64,000 bases of DNA from Blepharisma japonicum (Eukaryota > Ciliophora > Heterotrichea > Heterotrichida > Blepharismidae): NCBI GenBank assembly GCA_949751835.1, contig CATKHK010000011.1, positions 558,327-622,326 of the forward strand. The letters are read 5' to 3'. The position numbers and the translations under genes were made by a program. Positions within the stretch are counted from its first letter, which is position 1; the number at the start of each line of letters is the position of its first letter. This document shows positions 21,108 to 31,772 of the stretch, one piece after another. The notes below the pieces were generated by a model. The model did not search any database. It was not told the origin of the DNA and saw nothing but the letters and a program-made list of their open reading frames with translations.

Positions 21108-22768
21108 TCATTGCTGCCATCAGTGTCATCATCGTTATTGCCATGCCCATCATAAGCGTTTTTTGCTTCTAAATTTCCCTTGCATAAAATAGCAATATAT
21201 AGATAAATACTGCTTTAAGGCAAAAGGTTTAATATATATCTACGATAAATAATTTAGAATCTTTGCAAAATTTATTATTTTCATTATTTTCTAAAGTATA
21301 AAGAATTTAATTGCTTAGCCCCTATGGTGAGAGAAAAGTTTTATGCTTCTGAATTGGGATATAAATTTATGCTTTTTCTAATAATTTACTAATACCTAAT
21401 ATAATTCTTTTCTCAAAAAAGGTAAACTATTCCATACACGGAACCAAAATTTCTCATACTCTAGTAACTCTGCATTTGGAGTTTGATTCAACAGGTGGAA
21501 TAATTTCACTTATGGACCCGAATCATTTCATAAAAAAGCTATTAAAAGATATTTTCTTATAATAAAACTTACTAATTTTAAAAAATTAAATAAATTAAAT
21601 TTTGACAAGCAAAAGACGTTTTTGCCAACATAATTTTCACAATGTATATTTTTAAAAATAGATTAGATTAATAGGAAATACAATAAATTAAAATTTCAAT
21701 AATCAGAAAATTGGAGAAAAAATTTTTTTCTTTACTGAAGGATAAGTAATTTTGTGCTAAAGTCTGTAGAACACAGTCTTCCGCCCCTATAATAGCGTTA
21801 AACATGCTTAGCTGGGTTTGGTAGTAGTTAAAAGCATTATATTCTTTTGTGCTTCAATAAGTTTTCACACAATTGATGTCAGTTCTTGAAAATGTATTGC
21901 ATTTAAAAATATCTTTGCCTTCAACCCATTTAGTCCACTGTTTATTAAACTGAAGAGATACTGGATCTCCAGGCAATGCTGAGCAATGAGCAGTTCCTTG
22001 ACTATTAAGTGAGCATTGACATTTTCCTCCTGTAAGATATGGAGGGTTAAAGAAATTATCTGGATTTGAGTCACAGCTTCCATCATCTTCATTAGGATTA
22101 CACTCTGCACCTTGGCCTTTAGTTGTGTTAAATTGATCTGTGCAATAAAAGACTCTATTATCGAAGTTTTCCCAACATACTGAATAAGGACATAGCATAC
22201 TCTTGCCATTATAGCATTGGGCAACAGGATCATGGACTTTGAAAGATTTATACTCATAGCAAAAATTCTGTGTTAGGTCATTGTAAGAAGTTTGATTACA
22301 AGCTGCATTGTTAACGCAGTCATAGTCCATTTTACAGCCACTTTTTCCAATTTCGATTTGTGGGACACAGATATTATTATTGCAATAAGTTCCAGGCTCG
22401 CATGAAGCACTATTGGTACATTCTCCACCTTTGGCAGTTCCTACGCAAATCCCATCTTTGCAAGGGAAAGAGTAAGCACAATCATCTGATGTTGTACAAA
22501 ATTCCCCAGGTGAATTGCTGTATTTTTTAGGTGTTGGCAGCGAGCAAGTGTAATTAAATTGGTATGAAGACGATTGATCTGAAAAACATTGATACTTTGA
22601 ATTAGAGCATTTTCGAGCGTAATAGGTATCAGTTAAGTTGTCATTGTAAACGCAAGTTTCAGGAAGGAACACTTGTTCTGAAGTTTTACAGGTATATTTA
22701 AAGCAACCTCTAGCCAAATGCATAATTGTGGACAAAAAGAGTACAAAAAAGCTTAATGACCTGACCAT
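21053..22768 (-). CDS. Cysteine-rich secreted surface protein with GPI-type tail (gene B), interrupted by a TA-bounded insertion
   Basis: Close paralogue of gene A with the same signal peptide start (MVRSLSFF), the same Cys modules and the same tail (hydrophilic spacer, then ISILAVIAVY). The first part reads from ATG 22768 through a TGA-Trp at 21854 to about 21743. A 573-bp segment (21170-21742) then intervenes, and the C-terminal part resumes down to a TAA at 21053. Removing the segment between two TA dinucleotides rejoins ...AQNY-L-EAKNAY in frame, against AENW-V-EIKNAY in gene A, and gives exactly 380 residues, the length of gene A. Without removal the protein would lose its anchor signal. 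The gene thus looks functional only after DNA elimination. Confidence 0.83.
21170..21742. mobile_element. TA-bounded insertion in gene B, IES-like
   Basis: 573 bp starting at a TA and followed by another TA (21743-21744), with TAA directly repeated at both edges. It is very AT-rich, non-coding, and absent from the same codon position in gene A. Precise loss of one TA copy plus the interior restores the reading frame. No terminal inverted repeat is obvious. This matches the definition of a ciliate internal eliminated sequence, though elimination itself cannot be observed here. Confidence 0.8.
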
Positions 22769-22771
22769 TTT

Positions 22772-22782
22772 ATATATTCACC
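22772..22782 (-). promoter_or_regulatory. Conserved GGTGAATATAT element before gene B
   Basis: A variant of the family element GGTGAATAAAT, starting 14 nt upstream of the ATG. Confidence 0.5.
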
Positions 22783-23243
22783 AAATTCGATTAATTGTAA
22801 AATATTTTTAGCAAACATTTTTGCATTAATGCTGTATTATAATATTTTTTAAACATCATAAAGCAAAAATTTGAATAAGCATTATATAATGAAGTAGCTT
22901 TTAGGATGCTATTGAAAATAAATTATTTTAGTAAAGATTGTAGTAGGTATAATAAGTTTGAAATAGCAGATCATAAATAATGCATAAAATACAACTGAAT
23001 ATATTATCAGATTAATACTTATTTATACTTCAAACTTGAGCAATATGCCAATAAAATTTCAATTTTTTGAGACTCTAAATAATTTTCTGCTAGAGTCTCT
23101 AGTACAAAATCAGCTTCAATAATTGCATTAAGCATATTAACTGAATGATTTTGGTAGTAAATAAAAGTATTATAATCTTTAGTACTCCAATAAGTTTCAA
23201 TCAGTTGCCGTCAAATCTTGAAAAAGTATTGCATTTAAAAATA

Positions 23244-23935
23244 TAATATTGTGTGAAAAATATTTTTAATATACTTCGATTTTAAGTTATATTTTTCTAC
23301 TGATGGCAAGAAGTTATCCTCCCTATGAATAGTTTTTTTATATATCAGATATTAGTTTTTGGTGTATAGATATATCCAAGTGCCATTCAGTCTCTAAGCG
23401 AGAAGCTTGAATCTCATATCACATTTAATGAGTTAACAAGCCAATGCTCATTTGTATCATTTTGTCAGCAACGTTCGAGTCTAGCAGGGTACTCTCACAA
23501 TAGACAAGCGCGGGTTAACTACTAAAGATTTTTTGTAGTTCTCCAAACTATAAAGCTGTTAGCTCCTTAATATAACACCAGAAAAAATATGACAAGTTCG
23601 ACGATAAATTTCAAAGGTTAAAGTCACTAGAGTTTATAAAATAAGTAATGTGAGACAATTCACTGGCTCTCCAAATCTTGCCAATAGTAGACTATACTGG
23701 AAATGGAGATGCCCGAAAAGACATATTTTGGCCAAATAGAGCTTTACCTCTAAAAAACCCAAAATTTTGGCTCAGCATCAGCTATCTTATGTGTCGCTAC
23801 CCTGAGGTGCTCTGGTAAATTAATGAGGCAGCAGGAATAGGGGCTGAAAATATCTTTACTGCTTAATCTAAGTCATATTTCTGTAAAAATAATGCCATCA
23901 TAATAACTGCAAAAGAATCTTATTTAATCTAGCAA
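23244..23935. mobile_element. TA-bounded insertion 1 in pseudogene C
   Basis: About 690 bp between TA dinucleotides, breaking the homology to genes A/B between the codons for KCNT and the KW region. Candidate ends TATTGTG and (inverted) TATTGCT resemble each other. The exact left TA is ambiguous (23242, 23244 or 23247). A short protein-like plus-strand stretch near 23690-23820 is not recognised. Confidence 0.65.
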
Positions 23936-24185
23936 TAATTTCTTGGTCTCCTACCATTTAGTCCACTGCTTATTATATTGAAGAGAAGCTTGATCTCTAG
24001 GCAATGCTTAGCAATGAGCAGTTCCTTGACTATTAAGTGAGCATTAGCATTTTCCTTCTGTAACATATATAGGATTAAAGAAATTATCTGGATTTGAGTC
24101 ACAGCTCCCATCATCCTCGTCAGAAATACAAAATGCATCTTGACCATTTATTATACTAAATAGATCTGTGCAATAAAAAACCATT

Positions 24186-24424
24186 TAAGCAAGAGTACAT
24201 TAGATATTACCTATGACCTTAAAAATCCTCTATGGGGTAGGCCTGCCCAGATCTACCTTCTCCACTTCAGTGAATTGGGTCTACAAGCCTTTAGTTCGCT
24301 TGATTCGTTGCACCAAGGCACGCCTCTGCATTATGCCACCTGATTTGATGGCTCAACCCATTTTATGCAGAAATGCTTATCAGGCATATATATAGTCTTT
24401 GAGTCTATTCAATAAAAAAATAAA
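24186..24424. mobile_element. TA-bounded insertion 2 in pseudogene C
   Basis: 239 bp between TA at 24186 and TA at 24425. Deleting it restores alignment with gene A (ATTA then a 13-nt stretch ending TTTTCCC). The interior, about 24220-24385, is strikingly GC-richer than the region, unlike the AT-rich pseudogene around it, and has an open plus-strand frame of 60 codons with no recognised product. Confidence 0.7.
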
Positions 24425-24736
24425 TATAAAAATTTTCCCTGCAGATTAAATAAAGACACAACATACTCCTCCCACTATAGCATTGGGCAATAGGATTATG
24501 GACTTGAATGATCTGTATAAATAACAAGTGTTTTGTGCAGGATCATTGCAAGAAGTTCGATTACAAGCTGCATTTTTAACGCAGTTATAATTATTTCTGC
24601 AGCTACTTTCTCAGTTTTGATTTGTGGTACACAAATGCTGTCTTTACAATAAGTTCCTGGCTCATATGTAGAGCTGTTAGCACATTTTTCACCTTCAGCA
24701 GCTTCTACACAAACTCCTTCTTTGCGGGATAAAGAG

Positions 24737-24944
24737 TAAATTATTTTTTTATGTAATGTTCAAATTTGGGAAAGAAAAAAGCCCCCAGAAATTGCCTATT
24801 CCTTGAAGAGCAAAGAACAAAGATGCTCTATTGCTTACTGATGGAGAGAGCGCTAGTATAGCCCGAACCTCGTTTTTACTTGGGCTATGCAGATTAAGTC
24901 AAGATAGTGCTATTCCTTCCATTTTATATTATCAATATACAAAG
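24737..24944. mobile_element. TA-bounded insertion 3 in pseudogene C
   Basis: 208 bp. Left edge AGAGTAA, right edge AAAGTAA. Removing TA-to-TA gives GAGTAAGCACAA, identical to gene B at this place. The interior contains a small hairpin (ATAGCCC ... GGGCTAT, about 24857-24888). Confidence 0.8.
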
Positions 24945-25238
24945 TAAGCACAACCAGCTGATGTTTTATAGAATTCCTCCAGTCAAGTTATCATATCTTA
25001 ATGGTTCTGGCAGAGAGCAAGTGTAGTTAAATTGATATGAATACGTTTGATCTGGGAGACACTGATACTTGGGATTAGAGCGTTTTTTGAATTAAAGGTA
25101 TCAGTTAAAATATCGTGAATAAACAATTTTTTGAAAGTAAATTTACTCTGGAGTTTTACAGGATTATTTATATCAGCTCTGATGCAAAAACGCAAAAATA
25201 AACAAAAAGAGCAAGCAAAGGCTAAATAGTTTTTCCAT

Positions 25239-25705
25239 TTTATTATAATTAATATAAAGCTATTTAGTTTAATATATTTTATGATATAACGCAGATTATA
25301 AAGACAAAATTTGATCTATAAGATAAATATTTTTTAAAAAGTGCATTATCGAACTCATCACTGATTTATCAATAATAATGAAGGCATGAAATAAAATTTG
25401 ATATTAGAGAGGAGCAAATTTAAAAATTAATGTTAAGCACAAAAATTTTTGCTTTTCCACTGTTTTTGTATCTCAATTAAATGATTTAAAGTGAACAATA
25501 GCCTAGATATGCCAAAGTTTAGTGTTAGAAATTCTAAATCGACATATGGCAAAAAATCGCAGCTGCGAGGAACTCTCTTTTCAAAGATATAATGAAAAAG
25601 TCTGTAATTGACTCATGCCAAAATGGTCCATAATTTTCAAAAATTTCATATCTAGGTTTATTAGAAGAATTTAAAAGTCAACTATCGATTAACTTAAAGC
25701 CTTAC
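25239..25705. other. Spacer between pseudogene C and gene D
   Basis: 467 bp, AT-rich, no gene or repeat recognised. Confidence 0.5.
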
Positions 25706-26791
25706 TTAAAAAGCCACAGCCTCTGCATTTGAATTTATGAATGCATTTTGAGCCTGCACATAATTTTCAGCAAATGTATTTAGCACACAATCTTCTACTC
25801 CAACCAACCTATTATATAAGCTATTCTGTAAGCTATAATAGACAAATGCATTATATTGCTTGGCGCTCCAATAAGTCTGCACACAGTTGCTATCAAATCT
25901 TTTAACTGTATTGCAGTTCAACAACTCTGGACTGTTTATCCATTGATTAAAAATATTCATCCATGGCTGGTTAGGTGCATCTCCAGGCATAAGCTCGCAA
26001 TAAGAATTTCCCTCACTATTTAACCCACAATCGCATTCTCCCTCTATGGAGTATGGAGGAGTAAAGAAAGAATCTTCATTAGAATAGCATCCTCTTCCAT
26101 TTACATCACATTGTGACCCTGGACCTTCCAAAGTATAGAATAAATCTGTGCAATAGCTTTTTCCATCAGAATTCTGAGCGCAGTAGTAATATGGACATAA
26201 AGTGTGGTATCCATAATAGCACTCTCCAACCTCGTCATGGACTTTAAATGAATGAAAGCCATAGCAAGTGTTTTGGAAAGGATTGGAATAGGAAATAACA
26301 TTGCAGGCTGCGTTATTGACACAATCGAAGTCCCAAGTACAGCCAGATTCCCCAATTTGAAGCTGTGGGATACAAGTGTTGTTGGTGCATCTTAAGCCAG
26401 GGTTACATTGCTCGCTTCAGCTGCAATATTCCCCATTTGAAACTCCTACACAAATTCCATTTTGGCATGACAAGGAAAGCCCAGAAGAACAATCGTCGTC
26501 TGTTTTACACCATTCTCCTGGGTAACTATTGACTGGAGCAACATAAGCTTCTTGGCAGGTATAGTTGAATTGATATGAAGAAGAATGCTTCTGGTCTGGA
26601 TAGCATTCAAGAGAACTATCCTGGCATGGCTGAGCGTAGTAAGTATGTGTTATGTTGTTATTGAAGCCGCATTGATTGGGATACCAGATCTGGTCTGGAG
26701 TTTTACAAGTGTAGGCTGAACAATCAATGCCAAAAGCTAAGCTAAGACCAATAGACAGCTGGAGAATCAAAATCATGTTTGGCATCGCCAT
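25706..26791 (-). CDS. Cysteine-rich secreted protein without GPI-type tail (gene D)
   Basis: 361 residues. N-terminal hydrophobic signal (MILILQLSIGLSLAFG within the first ~22 residues). The Cys modules follow the family order: CKTDDDC, CQNGIC, CNPGLRC, DFDCVNNAACN, a CPYYYC stretch and a late NCNTV...NCVQTYW block. A TGA-Trp at 26417 joins the two open stretches. Unlike A, B, F, H, J and K it ends soon after the conserved CVLNTFAENY region (…NSNAEAVAF, TAA), lacking both the hydrophilic spacer and the hydrophobic tail. The product is therefore probably freely secreted rather than membrane-anchored. The first of two close ATGs (26791) is chosen. It is the most diverged member of the A-D group. 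Confidence 0.84.
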
Positions 26792-26796
26792 TTTAT

Positions 26797-26807
26797 ATTT
26801 ATTCACC
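26797..26807 (-). promoter_or_regulatory. Conserved GGTGAATAAAT element before gene D
   Basis: An exact copy of the family element, starting 16 nt upstream of the ATG. Confidence 0.5.
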
Positions 26808-27011
26808 AGCTTTGATTTAATTTTAATTTTAGCACTTTATGTGAGTATAATAATTTTCAAAAATTTTAAAATAGAAAAATATTAAGAAAAATAAAATTTT
26901 TGTTGACTTAAGCTTTAAAATTGCAAAAATTTTTTTAAGTCCACAATAGCTTTTTTTACAAATAAACATGATTTATTTGGTATACCATTTTTATTCTTCA
27001 CCTGCCTCATC

Positions 27012-28286
27012 TTAATCTGTATCATCTGGATTATCCCAGGTCCACCAAGCTGAATATTCACTAACAAGGTCGCTTATATTACTTTCTGCCTCTGTAAAAT
27101 CCATTAAATCCATCCCTTCTTCTGTATAAGATCTTATAAAACGTTTTTTCCTAAAAAGCTTACAAAAAATCTCACCTATTTCCTTGAAAATATTGGCAAT
27201 GTAATTTCCATTCAAAATTGATGATGCACTTGCCATTGAATTTACAGGCGGAACTTGGCATGATTCACACAAAAAATTATTAGGAATTCAATTAACAAAT
27301 CATGAAGATTCATTGCTTTTTATTTCAGCAATAGAATCTTCAAGCTCTTTTTCTGAGTAATTCCCTCGAAAAATAGCTGAAGCTGCATAAATATACTGAT
27401 GATTTTCATATTTCTTTGATAGCAAAAAATTATCAGGACTTAGCATTCAATTAAAAAATTCTAAAATTTCCCCATTTGGGCTTTGGTTATGCATTTCCAT
27501 ATGCGAAATTGTAAAAAAATGCAGCCTAGGAAAGGGCCGTAAATTCATAATTGTTTTCCTTCAATTAGAATTCAAGCTGCATGGAAATCTTATTGATGAT
27601 GTAACACCAACCATTGCTGAACTAATAATTTGATTTAAGTAAGAATAACTCGGACCTTCTAAGTCTTTGCTGATAGAGTCATTATCTAAAACCACGCAAG
27701 AGTCTGAATTTTCTGTCAATTTATCGATAGAAAATATTTCATTATAAACTTCAATTGGAATATTTGACGATCTGGATGGAAAAACTGTAAAGTTCTCGAT
27801 TACTTTAGTAGGATTTTGATCTCTTAATTCTGATAGAATTAAGCTTCCAAGCCCTGATCCGGTACCTCCACCTATGGAATGACAAATTTGAAACCCTTCA
27901 AGACACTCACATTCTTCTGCAGATTTTCTGATTACGTCAAAGATACTGTCTTTTAATTCTAGGCCTAAAGTTTTATAACCTTTTGCTCAGATACCTTGAG
28001 CTCCTGTGTGGCCAGAAATAAGTTTATCTGGCCTATAAAGTTTTGATAAAGAAGAACAGCGCAGCTCATCTATGGTTTGAGGTTCTAAATCGATCATAAT
28101 TGCTCTTGGATAGTATTTTGAGTCATTTTCATCCAAATAGCTGTCTATTTTAGTAAGCTCTTTATCAAAACTCCCATAATATTTGCCCTCCTTATCGATT
28201 TTGTGCTCATCTAAAAGTACTTCTCAAAACTTTGATCCTATCGAATTTCCACATTGGCCAATTTGCAAATTAATGATCTCTCTCAT
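27012..28286 (-). CDS. Divergent beta-tubulin
   Basis: 424 residues against about 445 for typical beta-tubulin. It begins with the beta-tubulin autoregulation tetrapeptide MREI, then IGQCGNSIGSKFWE. The nucleotide-binding glycine loop is GGGTGSGLGS and the C-terminal half has IRFPCSLN, PFPRLHFF, VNWIPNN and FTEAESNISDLVSEY. Conserved Trp residues (FWE, IWAKGY, NWIPNN) are encoded by TGA, the strongest evidence here for the altered code. Differences from housekeeping tubulin are spread throughout, and the acidic tail is reduced to DNPDDTD preceded by Trp residues, removing most sites for polyglutamylation/glycylation. It lies inside the Cys-rich array, 117 bp from gene F. Probably a specialised or relaxed isotype. 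Confidence 0.93.
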
Positions 28287-28403
28287 TATATAAATAACTA
28301 TTAATTGAAAATATTTTTACAGGATTGATATTTTTATCATTTGTAATGAATATTTAAAAATAGTCAGCCTCAAATATTATAAACCCTTAATATTAAGGAT
28401 TAT

Positions 28404-29522
28404 TTAATAAAGGATGAATCCAACCAGTAAATTTATTCCAAAAGGAACCGGAGAATTATCATCAGAATCGCTTATGCCATCCAATCCTTTAGCATAGGCA
28501 TAATCTGAAGCCACAGTGTTTATTACACATTTTTTGCTTCCAATGATGTAGCTATACAAGTTGAAATAGTTTTGCCAGTAAAACAATTCATCAAAATTTT
28601 TGCTGTCTCAATAATCCCGTATGCACTTAAATTCATTTCTCCTGGCTGTATTACAATTAAAAATAGCATAACTTGAATACCATTTTGCTCAGAAACTTAA
28701 TAAAGAAACTCCAGGGCCATCACCAAGGAAAATCTCACAATGAGACTTTCCTTCTGAGTTATAACCACAAGAGCACGCTTGATTGGCAACAAATGGAGGA
28801 TTAAAAAAATTATCTGGGTTAGAAGGGCATTTATCTAGGTTTATTCTGCAAAGTGATGCTGGCTCTAAGTTAGATGCAAGTAAATTGGTGCAATAATAAT
28901 TGCCATCAGCTCCATTTTTAGCACAAGTAAGGTATTTACATAATAAACTCCTTAAGTTAAAGCAGCCTCCAACTGGTGTATGTGGCTCAAATGTAAATAC
29001 TTGAAAACAAGTGTTAGATTGTGGGTTTTCTGCAGATGTGAGATTGCAGGCACCATTATTTACACAATCATAGTCACTTAAACAGCCATTATTGCCAATT
29101 TTGATTTGAGGGGCACATTTTTGATTGCGGCAATAAGTCCCTGGCATACAATTATAATTTGATATGCAAGGCTGATCAGCATGAACTCCTTGGCATTTTC
29201 CATTGACGCAGCCATTGCTCCAAACAGAATCACACTGAGCTTTTTTTTGACATTTTTCTCCAACCTCGCTTATTCCCAAACTAAAATGATTATCTGTGCA
29301 AGTTTTATTTTGGAAATTTAAATCATAAGTGCATAGTTTACCATCTGAACACTCTTTTGAATAATAAACATAGGCTTCTTCATCATAATAAACACAAGTG
29401 TTGTCTTCAAAAGTCATAAATGGAGGCTTACACAAATAGCTGGGACATAAAATTGAGCCTATAACAGTGTGATAAAGATATTCTAAATGGTATAGTAAAA
29501 AAATGCGAAGCTTTAAGTCCAT
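28404..29522 (-). CDS. Cysteine-rich secreted surface protein with GPI-type tail (gene F)
   Basis: 372 residues, first of a second subgroup (F-K) whose members start with CPSYxCKP or similar. Hydrophobic N-terminus, Cys modules (CKKAQCD, CVNGKC, CMPGTYC, SDYDCVNNGACN) and a PDNFFNPPF motif shared with A and B. A late WYSSYAIFNCNTARR region contains two TGA-Trp codons (about 28587-28690). The tail is GISDSDDNSPVP then FGINLLVGFILY, a GPI-type signal. The signal peptide is less regular than in the sisters (several Tyr/His). Starts at ATG 29522. Confidence 0.83.
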
Positions 29523-30230
29523 TTTTGAATTTATTCAACAATATGATTTTTAATAAAAATGAAACTTTTATAGAAGAAGATTAAATCCAAATAGTTTTAT
29601 ATTTTACATGAAAAATCTATTCTTTGAAAGTTATAATGGCTGATCTTTGAAATTAAGAGGATTGCATATTATTAGCAAGAATAAATGCAAGCATTTTTTT
29701 AGCTGATTTTGCAGGTGAATAAAATCTATAATGAAACTTTATTATTCTAAAAAATTTGATACTGAGGAATTTATTCATTCTAATGATTTCTAGAAAAAAT
29801 TATGCTATCAATTTTAATATTAGAATCCCTTTATATTTTCTTTAACTAAATTAAGCAGATCCTATCTATTTTACAGATATAAATATAATATTTTTAAAAA
29901 AGATCTATTTAATATTATAAGTTTCTAATCTTATTCATATCAGATAAAGAATAAGTTATTTTTAATGATCAACTAAATAAATTTATCTTTTCCTAAATTG
30001 TTTAAGAAATACTTTGGAGTAATTTTAATTTTTCAAGTTTTGATTTGAAAATAGAATTTTCAAATAATTAAATTCAATTTATAACAGATTTGTATAGATT
30101 AAAATTGAAAATAATTGTAAATATAGAAACTATAGGAAAATTATAAATTGATAATAGATATCGCTCTATCATAGATAATTCTATCTTAAAATAACAATTC
30201 TTAAGCTTATTTAAGACTATTTAAGGGAGG
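29523..30230. other. Spacer between gene F and pseudogene G
   Basis: 708 bp with no gene. The part from about 29885 aligns with 32350-32646, the 3' flank of gene H, so the G and H units were duplicated together with their downstream flank. Confidence 0.6.
29529..29539 (-). promoter_or_regulatory. Conserved GTTGAATAAAT element before gene F
   Basis: A variant of the family element, starting 17 nt upstream of the ATG. Confidence 0.5.
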
Positions 30231-31243
30231 ATAAACCCTACCACCATTGAGATCCCCAAGGTGACTGCAGAATCATCAAGATCAGTTATACCATTCAATT
30301 TGCTGCATATGCATACTGATAAGTCACAGTTTCTATTACACATTTTTCACTTCCAACTATAAGGTTATACGCATTGAAATAGGTACACCAATAATACAGT
30401 TCCTGAAAACTTTTTCACCCCAATAATTCTTCATGCAATGAAATGAGTCTCTATTTACTATATTGCATTTTAAAATTCTTGGACTTGAGTACCAGCTTGC
30501 CATATAACTCAAATATTTCAATCCAGGGGCGTCTCCATAGATAAGGCTGCAATAAGAGTTTCTATCTATATTATAGCCACATTCGCAAGCTGAATTGTCA
30601 CTAAATGAAGGTTCAAAAACTATTTGACTTTGAAGAGCATTGTGTACTAAACATCTCGCAAGGGAAGCGAAATAGCCAAGTGCGGTCATCAAGTTTGTAC
30701 AATAATCATCATTGGCGTAGCAGGCCCTATCCATTTATGCTGCTTCCAACAAGCGATTGTGGCTCAAACGATAATACTAAGTAGCAAGCCGAATAGTTGA
30801 GGATTTGATTTGACAGGCCGCGCTATTTATGGAGTCGTAATTATTTAAGCACCCTTTCTAGCCAATTTAAGTTTGAAGAGCGCATATCTGATTTAGGCAA
30901 GTGTTTCTAAGCATACAGACCATACTTGAGCTGCAAGACTGGCCTGCTGAAGTTCCTTGGCATAGTCCATTATTGCACCTAGAAGTTTTAATAGGAGGGC
31001 AATCAGATATTTTAGCACACTTTTCTCCAGGCCCACCTGATCCAAAATAGTTTTGAGTGTCTGCACAGGTTGTATTAAAAACGTTTGGAGTATTGCAAAT
31101 TTTATTATCTAAACATTCTTTTGACTAATAAATATCTGCTGTTTGGTCATAGTAAACGCAAGTTTCATTATTAAAATCCATTTGTGGAGGCGTAGATGGA
31201 GTATTCAAAAGAGGAGAAACAAAACATGAAGTCTAAGGTTCTT
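30231..31243 (-). pseudogene. Cys-rich surface-protein pseudogene G
   Basis: Closely related to gene H over its whole length, including both flanks, but the position of the start codon reads AAG instead of ATG and there are several frame-breaking deletions (signal peptide region near 31190, around 30690, near 30410) and stops. The C-terminal tail is cut to ...FILP. High similarity to H suggests a fairly recent duplicate that decayed. Confidence 0.82.
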
Positions 31244-31772
31244 TTTATTTTATTCACCTGTAAGATTGTATTAAATATGATCCAAAATCTACACATAGAA
31301 ACAACATTAATATTTTAAATAAAATATTATGTTGTTTAAAATTTTTTAGCTAAAAATGCTTCGTAATAAAAATCACTGTTAGTATTAAAACGTTTGCTTA
31401 ATTTTTTGAACTTTAAAAGAATTAAGATATTTTTCTATAGATTTAAAAAAAGATAAAAATATATGGAAAATATATATAAAATAAATAAAAATCATTGAAT
31501 TATTATGTGACATTCTAATCTTATTTAATTGTAAGAATAAGATGCTGGAACATTAAAAAATCATAATAGAAGCTTTGTTTTTTGAATCAATATTTCTACT
31601 TATGATTCAATAAATATAGTCTATCTGTAGCAATAGATCGGTAATGCCAAGTGCCAAATTTATAAAAATGGCTAATCTCGAAAAAAATATAAATTAGTCC
31701 TTGGTCTCTTTTATTATTTATATGCATCTCATACCAATTAATTCAATTTTAAAATCCTTAATATTAAAGATT
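31244..31772. other. Spacer between pseudogenes G and I
   Basis: 529 bp. The first ~200 bp resemble the 5' flank of gene H; the last ~110 bp resemble the 3' flank of gene J. No gene. Confidence 0.55.

Larger units (their letters stand above)
23059..25238 (-). pseudogene. Cys-rich surface-protein pseudogene C with three TA-bounded insertions
   Basis: Pieces match genes A and B in order: signal peptide region (ATG 25238, MEKLFSLCLLFLFIF), N-terminal Cys region (24945-25200), middle (24437-24736), central part (23936-24185) and near-C-terminal part (23065-23245). The GPI tail is missing. Apart from three large insertions, small deletions disrupt the frame (for example near 24510 and 24612 relative to gene A), and the family upstream element is not conserved. 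It would remain non-functional even if all three insertions were removed. Confidence 0.8.

Noticed and set aside
23380-23540. Possible tRNA or SINE because of a GTTCGAGTC box
   Set aside because: No flanking 5-bp T-stem, anticodon arm or acceptor stem could be formed.
24857-24888. Hairpin ATAGCCC...GGGCTAT as a terminator or small RNA
   Set aside because: Seven base pairs with a long loop inside an IES-like insertion; no transcript context.
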